From NCBI GenBank assembly GCA_020441605.1, contig JAGRLX010000070.1:1-6336 (forward strand): a stretch of 6,336 nt of DNA, in the 5' to 3' direction. The notes under the pieces were generated by a model. It did not search any database. It was given only the letters and a program-made list of their open reading frames with translations, and was not told the origin of the DNA. Below are positions 5,032 through 6,336 of the stretch, in pieces (within the stretch, counting starts at the first letter, position 1; the number at the start of each line of letters is the position of its first letter). A program made the position numbers and the translations under genes. Source of the DNA: Alphaproteobacteria bacterium (GTDB lineage Bacteria; Pseudomonadota; Alphaproteobacteria; Rhizobiales; Aestuariivirgaceae).

Positions 5032-6335
5032 CAAAGTTGGTTCCCGCAGGAGCACTGATTCATTATATTGATATTCATCTGCGGCCAAACGTTGTTAATT
5101 ACTTGGCCCGTTCTTGACCCTGGCCTCTGGAGAAAACCATTGCCTTCGCCATAGGTTAATATTCCATGCGGCGTTGCCAGCCTAACGACAATACCATGCG
5201 AGAGCGCATGCCCCTGCTCCGTAACGTTCACAATACCACTGTAGCCTGAAACCGGATCATTTACGACATAGCCTGTCACCGGGTTCAGACCAAAAGCCTC
5301 TCCCCATCCACCAGGATTTGCATAATTAGATGTTCCGCCGGCATTTGCTCCATTGGAAGGAGCCGGATCTGGCATTGCAATCAAACCCCTCATGAGACAT
5401 TCTACATCATAAAGATTGGCGCGGTCGATCACGCTCTTGTCATAGAGGTGATACCAATTGTTCCCAGGAGCAAACCCACCATTGTTTGGCCACCCACTGG
5501 GTTTAGGAAAGCTAAATTCGTACTTTTCTTTTACTCGACAAGTGGTTGTCCCATTTAGCGTAACACAGTACTCCCCCCTCGGATCGGTATACCTCCCCGG
5601 GTTCTGAAGAGCATACCCGTAGACGCTGGCCCCGTCCACGAGCCCCAGCGGATCAGCCTGGAGGTACCGCCCGAGGGTCGGGTCGTAGTCGCGCATCCAG
5701 TTCTGGTGCAGACCGCTTTCCACCTGGAACCACTGTCCAGGGAAGCGCAATGAAATTGGAGTGCCCGTTGAAACGTCAACCTCGCCAAATGGCCGGTATG
5801 CGACTGTCCAAACAACGATACCAGCGGCGTCTGTTGCTATCGTCGGCCGGCCGATGTGGTCTGTTCTGACGAAATACAGTTGATCGTTCTCGACGACTCC
5901 CACGGCTTCGCCATCGAGCCAGATATACTCGCGCAACAGAGTCGTTGTCTGCGTCGTCGGGTCGTAGTCGTATTCCGCCAAGCGGTTTCCATCGAGGTCA
6001 TGTACCGCGTGAATGATCTGCCCAGACGCGTTCAGTTTTCGAATGACCTGTTGGCCGAGTGCGTTGTATCGATATTCGCTTTCGGGCGTTCCGTCGATGG
6101 TGAGGCCAACCAATCGCCCGGCGGCATTATAAGCATAGGTGGTGTTTCGAGTAGCCTCGGCAACCGCCGTGACGTGTCCTGCGCCGTCATAGGTATAGGT
6201 TCGTGTTCCACCCGAACCGTACGCAATCGTTTGCAGACGGTTGTTATGCGAAGGATACGTGTAGGTGTCTGTCAAGCTAGTCGCGCCATCGTCGGCGCTC
6301 ATTTGCGTTCGATTGGACTTGCCCGGAAAAAGTGG
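5031..6335 (-). CDS. Rhs-family polymorphic toxin, C-terminal part (5' end outside window)
   Basis: Open from the window edge to TGA 5031-5033. Numbering from the internal ATG at 6302: YD repeats at 33-90 (YTYDGAGHVTAV, YAYNAAGRLVGL, YRYNALGQQVIR), then the RHS repeat-associated core (about 91-244) with EYIWLDGEAVGVVEN, VRTDHIGRPTIATD, LRFPGQWFQVESGLHQNWMR, DYDPTLGRYLQADPLGLVDG, YGYALQNP and YTDPRGE. Rhs proteins form a hollow YD-repeat shell that holds a variable C-terminal toxin, usually delivered by type VI or other secretion. The DPxG element marks the end of the shell; here it is DPRGE rather than the DPxGL used for self-cleavage in many relatives. The C-terminus (245-423, about 179 residues) is unrecognised. 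It has five cysteines (C246, C255, C302, C417, C419), HALSH at 365-369, IVVR and TYGEGNG at 383-389. Its DNA is visibly more AT-rich than the core. The frame continues upstream of 6302 (PLFPGKSNRTQ), so that ATG is not the start. Confidence 0.9.
   Translation of the reverse strand, partial: PLFPGKSNRTQMSADDGATSLTDTYTYPSHNNRLQTIAYGSGGTRTYTYDGAGHVTAVAEATRNTTYAYNAAGRLVGLTIDGTPESEYRYNALGQQVIRKLNASGQIIHAVHDLDGNRLAEYDYDPTTQTTTLLREYIWLDGEAVGVVENDQLYFVRTDHIGRPTIATDAAGIVVWTVAYRPFGEVDVSTGTPISLRFPGQWFQVESGLHQNWMRDYDPTLGRYLQADPLGLVDGASVYGYALQNPGRYTDPRGEYCVTLNGTTTCRVKEKYEFSFPKPSGWPNNGGFAPGNNWYHLYDKSVIDRANLYDVECLMRGLIAMPDPAPSNGANAGGTSNYANPGGWGEAFGLNPVTGYVVNDPVSGYSGIVNVTEQGHALSHGIVVRLATPHGILTYGEGNGFLQRPGSRTGQVINNVWPQMNINIMNQCSCGNQL
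5571..6056 (-). repeat. Rhs core direct repeat, copy 1 (main gene)
   Basis: This encodes GQQVIRKL to DPRGE of the main Rhs protein and is the partner of 4120-4602, in the same orientation about 1.45 kb away. Recombination between the copies would delete the current toxin tip and its immunity gene and install the orphan tip, with the reading frame preserved. Confidence 0.85.
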
Positions 6336-6336
6336 A

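Noticed and set aside
1..6336. CRISPR array, tRNA, rRNA or integron site
   Set aside because: No short regularly spaced repeats, no cloverleaf-like sequence and no rRNA-like sequence were seen on either strand.

Overview
The window looks like accessory DNA from a GC-rich proteobacterium. An alphaproteobacterium (Rhodobacterales or Rhizobiales-like) is my best guess, from the style of the IS66, IS630 and IS110 transposase sequences and of the Rhs core; this is inference, because no chromosomal marker gene is present. It has two halves: a graveyard of broken insertion sequences (1-3236) and the 3' end of an Rhs polymorphic-toxin locus on the minus strand (3327-6336).

Left half. The window opens inside the C-terminus of an IS110-family transposase (+ strand, stop at 284), followed by about 280 bases of untranslated IS110 tail. 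From about 567 to 2838 lies a complete-looking but dead IS66-family element on the minus strand, with tnpA, tnpB and tnpC in order. TnpA and TnpB each carry one in-frame amber stop. TnpC carries two single-base losses and an in-frame deletion of roughly 80 codons. A perfect 16-bp inverted repeat with an 8-base loop sits just upstream of tnpA. The IS66 end at 2838 abuts the middle of an IS630-family transposase gene (+ strand, to 3222), which has lost its 5' half and 11 bases before its catalytic glutamate. The two IS66 flanks (IS110 on one side, IS630 on the other) share no 8-bp duplication, so the cluster has been rearranged after insertion.

Right half. Reading on the minus strand from the right edge: an Rhs protein truncated by the window edge, with YD repeats, a complete core and a C-terminal toxin domain of about 179 residues that I do not recognise; then a four-helix membrane protein whose ATG overlaps the Rhs stop (TGATG), the expected immunity protein; then, immediately after its stop codon, a second Rhs core copy of about 160 residues with no N-terminal part and a different, very short C-terminus; then a soluble protein of 150 residues that overlaps that stop (ATGA), the expected second immunity protein; then a 51-codon frame that again overlaps by TGATG and may be the frameshifted end of the second immunity protein. 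This is the arrangement of a main Rhs toxin/immunity pair followed by a displaced 'orphan' C-terminus/immunity module, in which the core repeat allows recombination to swap the toxin tip.

Most notable points: the two unrecognised toxin/immunity pairs, the core repeat that joins exactly at the immunity stop codon, and the hairpin in the IS66 leader. No RNA gene, CRISPR array or convincing intrinsic terminator was found.
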